From the NCBI GenBank assembly GCA_051646105.1, contig JBOFCO010000028.1, positions 1 through 5,588 of the forward strand: 5,588 nt of DNA, written 5' to 3'. Below the pieces are notes generated by a model, which worked only from the letters and a program-made list of their open reading frames with translations, did no database searches and had not been told where the DNA came from. Position 1 is the stretch's first letter; each line of letters begins with the position of its first letter. Origin of the DNA: JBOFCO01 sp051646105. Its GTDB lineage: Bacteria; Pseudomonadota; Alphaproteobacteria; Rhodobacterales; Rhodobacteraceae. The position numbers and the translations under genes were made by a program. Shown here in pieces: positions 4,765-5,588 of the stretch.

Positions 4765-5588
4765 ACGCTATCACATCCGCCGGATGGTGCGCCCGACCGA
4801 CGGTATCGCCGCCAGGGATGCAGCCCAGCAGGCGCAGCCTGAAGCAGACTCTCCCTTTGAGCCGGTCGAGGATGGCTTTCCCGCAAACATCTTTCCGCCT
4901 TTGGAACCGCAGCCCAAACCTGTTTCGCAAGCCGCACAGCCCAAGAAGGAACCGGAACCGCAGCCCGAACCTGCGCTGACCGCCCGGCAACTGCGCATGG
5001 CCCGTCGCGTGGCGCAAAAGCACGGTATTGACGGCCATGACGATCATGAACTGGTGCGAAAGTTGCGCGAGCAGGGCATCGATCCGTTCCAGCGCGTGAA
5101 TGTGTTGGAGATGATAAAGGGTGAAGGCGCGCGCGCACCCTCTGCCGACGCTCCTGCGGCTGGCTTGCCGCAGGCATGGCAGGGCGCGCCCGTGCCCTCT
5201 CCCGCGCAGGCAGCTGAAACCGCGCGTCTGCACGATATCGAGCGCATCCAGCAGGATATCGTCCGCCGTCGTCGGCACCGCTTTGCGCTGATGCTGGCCC
5301 GGCTGGCGTTTTTCGTGTTGCTGCCAACGTTGATTGCCGGGCTTTATTACTATGTCTTCGCCACGCCGCTTTATGCGACGAAGTCCGAATTCGTCATCCA
5401 GCAGGCACAGGGGGGCGGCTCCGGCGGGATGGGCGGGCTGTTCGCCGGCACGCAGTTTGCCACATCGCAGGATTCGATCACCGTTCAATCCTATCTGCAA
5501 TCGCGCGACGCGATGCTGCGGCTGGATGCCGATCATGGGTTCAAGGCGCATTTCAGTCAGCCGCAGATGGATGCGCTGCAGCGTCTTG
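4742..5588 (+). CDS. kpsE: KpsE-type capsule export inner-membrane protein (3' end missing)
   Basis: Polysaccharide co-polymerase/export-family protein anchored in the inner membrane, expected to link the KpsMT transporter to an outer-membrane channel across the periplasm. The frame is open from ATG 4742 to the window end, 282 codons. The N-terminal 180 residues are cytoplasmic: a basic start (MTTKPSAKRYHIRR), a Pro/Gln/Glu-rich linker at about 22-77, a probable helical segment at 79-125 (ARQLRMARRVAQKHG, then GIDPFQR), another Pro/Ala-rich linker, and a basic stop-transfer stretch RRRRHR (175-180). One membrane helix spans about 181-206, then the Wzz/KpsE-like PLYATKSEFVIQQ (209-221), a Gly-rich loop (224-236) and DSITVQSYLQSRDAMLRL (244-261). 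A coiled-coil domain and second membrane helix should follow beyond the window. The start overlaps kpsT by 23 bases; GAGGA at 4723-4727 is a distant but possible ribosome-binding site, and ATG 4784 is a weaker alternative start. E. coli KpsE lacks so long an extension. Confidence 0.85.
   Translation, partial: MTTKPSAKRYHIRRMVRPTDGIAARDAAQQAQPEADSPFEPVEDGFPANIFPPLEPQPKPVSQAAQPKKEPEPQPEPALTARQLRMARRVAQKHGIDGHDDHELVRKLREQGIDPFQRVNVLEMIKGEGARAPSADAPAAGLPQAWQGAPVPSPAQAAETARLHDIERIQQDIVRRRRHRFALMLARLAFFVLLPTLIAGLYYYVFATPLYATKSEFVIQQAQGGGSGGMGGLFAGTQFATSQDSITVQSYLQSRDAMLRLDADHGFKAHFSQPQMDALQRL
4903..4972 (+). repeat. In-frame direct repeat inside the kpsE linker
   Basis: GGAACCGCAGCCCAAACCT at 4903-4921 recurs at 4954-4972 with one change (18 of 19 identical), 51 bases (17 codons) apart and in frame. 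It encodes EPQPKP and EPQPEP in the Pro-rich linker. A further GGAACC at 4948-4953 sits in tandem with the second copy. This looks like a local duplication in a disordered linker, not a mobile or regulatory repeat. Confidence 0.75.

Noticed and set aside
4577..5551. 324-codon open frame on the minus strand
   Set aside because: It lies antisense to kpsT and kpsE. The kpsE frame on the plus strand has a clear membrane helix and family motifs, while this translation is rich in Arg, His and Gln with no family features, typical of a GC-rich shadow.
1..5588. Mobile element, CRISPR, tRNA or defence system
   Set aside because: No terminal inverted repeats, transposase or integrase motifs, regularly spaced repeats or cloverleaf sequence were seen; all six main genes belong to known housekeeping, transport or capsule-export families.

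Overview
The window reads as ordinary chromosomal DNA of a high-GC alphaproteobacterium, most likely a member of the Rhodobacteraceae (Paracoccus/Rhodobacter/Roseobacter type). This rests on the GC-rich third codon positions, the gene order rodA then a GhrA-like dehydrogenase then an SseB-family gene, and the style of the capsule-export proteins. The assignment is from remembered protein families; no search was possible.

Layout: (1) 1-768, the 3' two thirds of rodA, the SEDS glycosyltransferase of the cell-elongation machinery. (2) 765-1703, a GhrA-type glyoxylate/hydroxypyruvate reductase that overlaps rodA by four bases (ATGA). (3) 1718-2530 on the minus strand, an SseB-family protein of unknown job, converging on ghrA with only 14 bases between the stops. 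(4) 2626-3915, an NhaA-family Na+/H+ antiporter divergent from the SseB gene and followed by a weak hairpin terminator. (5) 3916-4104, a more AT-rich spacer with a candidate sigma-70-like promoter and two tiny ORFs. (6) 4105-4764, a KpsT-type ATPase of a capsule-polysaccharide ABC exporter, overlapping by 23 bases (7) 4742-5588, the start of a KpsE-type inner-membrane polysaccharide co-polymerase/export protein that runs off the window.

Functionally there are three unrelated blocks: the end of an elongasome operon (rodA with a metabolic reductase attached), an SseB/NhaA divergent pair, and the beginning of a capsule or surface-polysaccharide export operon. The ATPase (KpsT) would energise a KpsM permease, not seen here and expected downstream, while the KpsE-type protein would span inner membrane and periplasm towards an outer-membrane channel.

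I see no RNA gene, insertion sequence, CRISPR array, attachment site or phage gene, and no clearly new system. The points most worth a second look are the altered pH-sensor region in the NhaA homologue, the long Pro/Gln/Glu-rich cytoplasmic extension with an internal repeat in the KpsE homologue, and the chain of tiny overlapping ORFs directly before kpsT.
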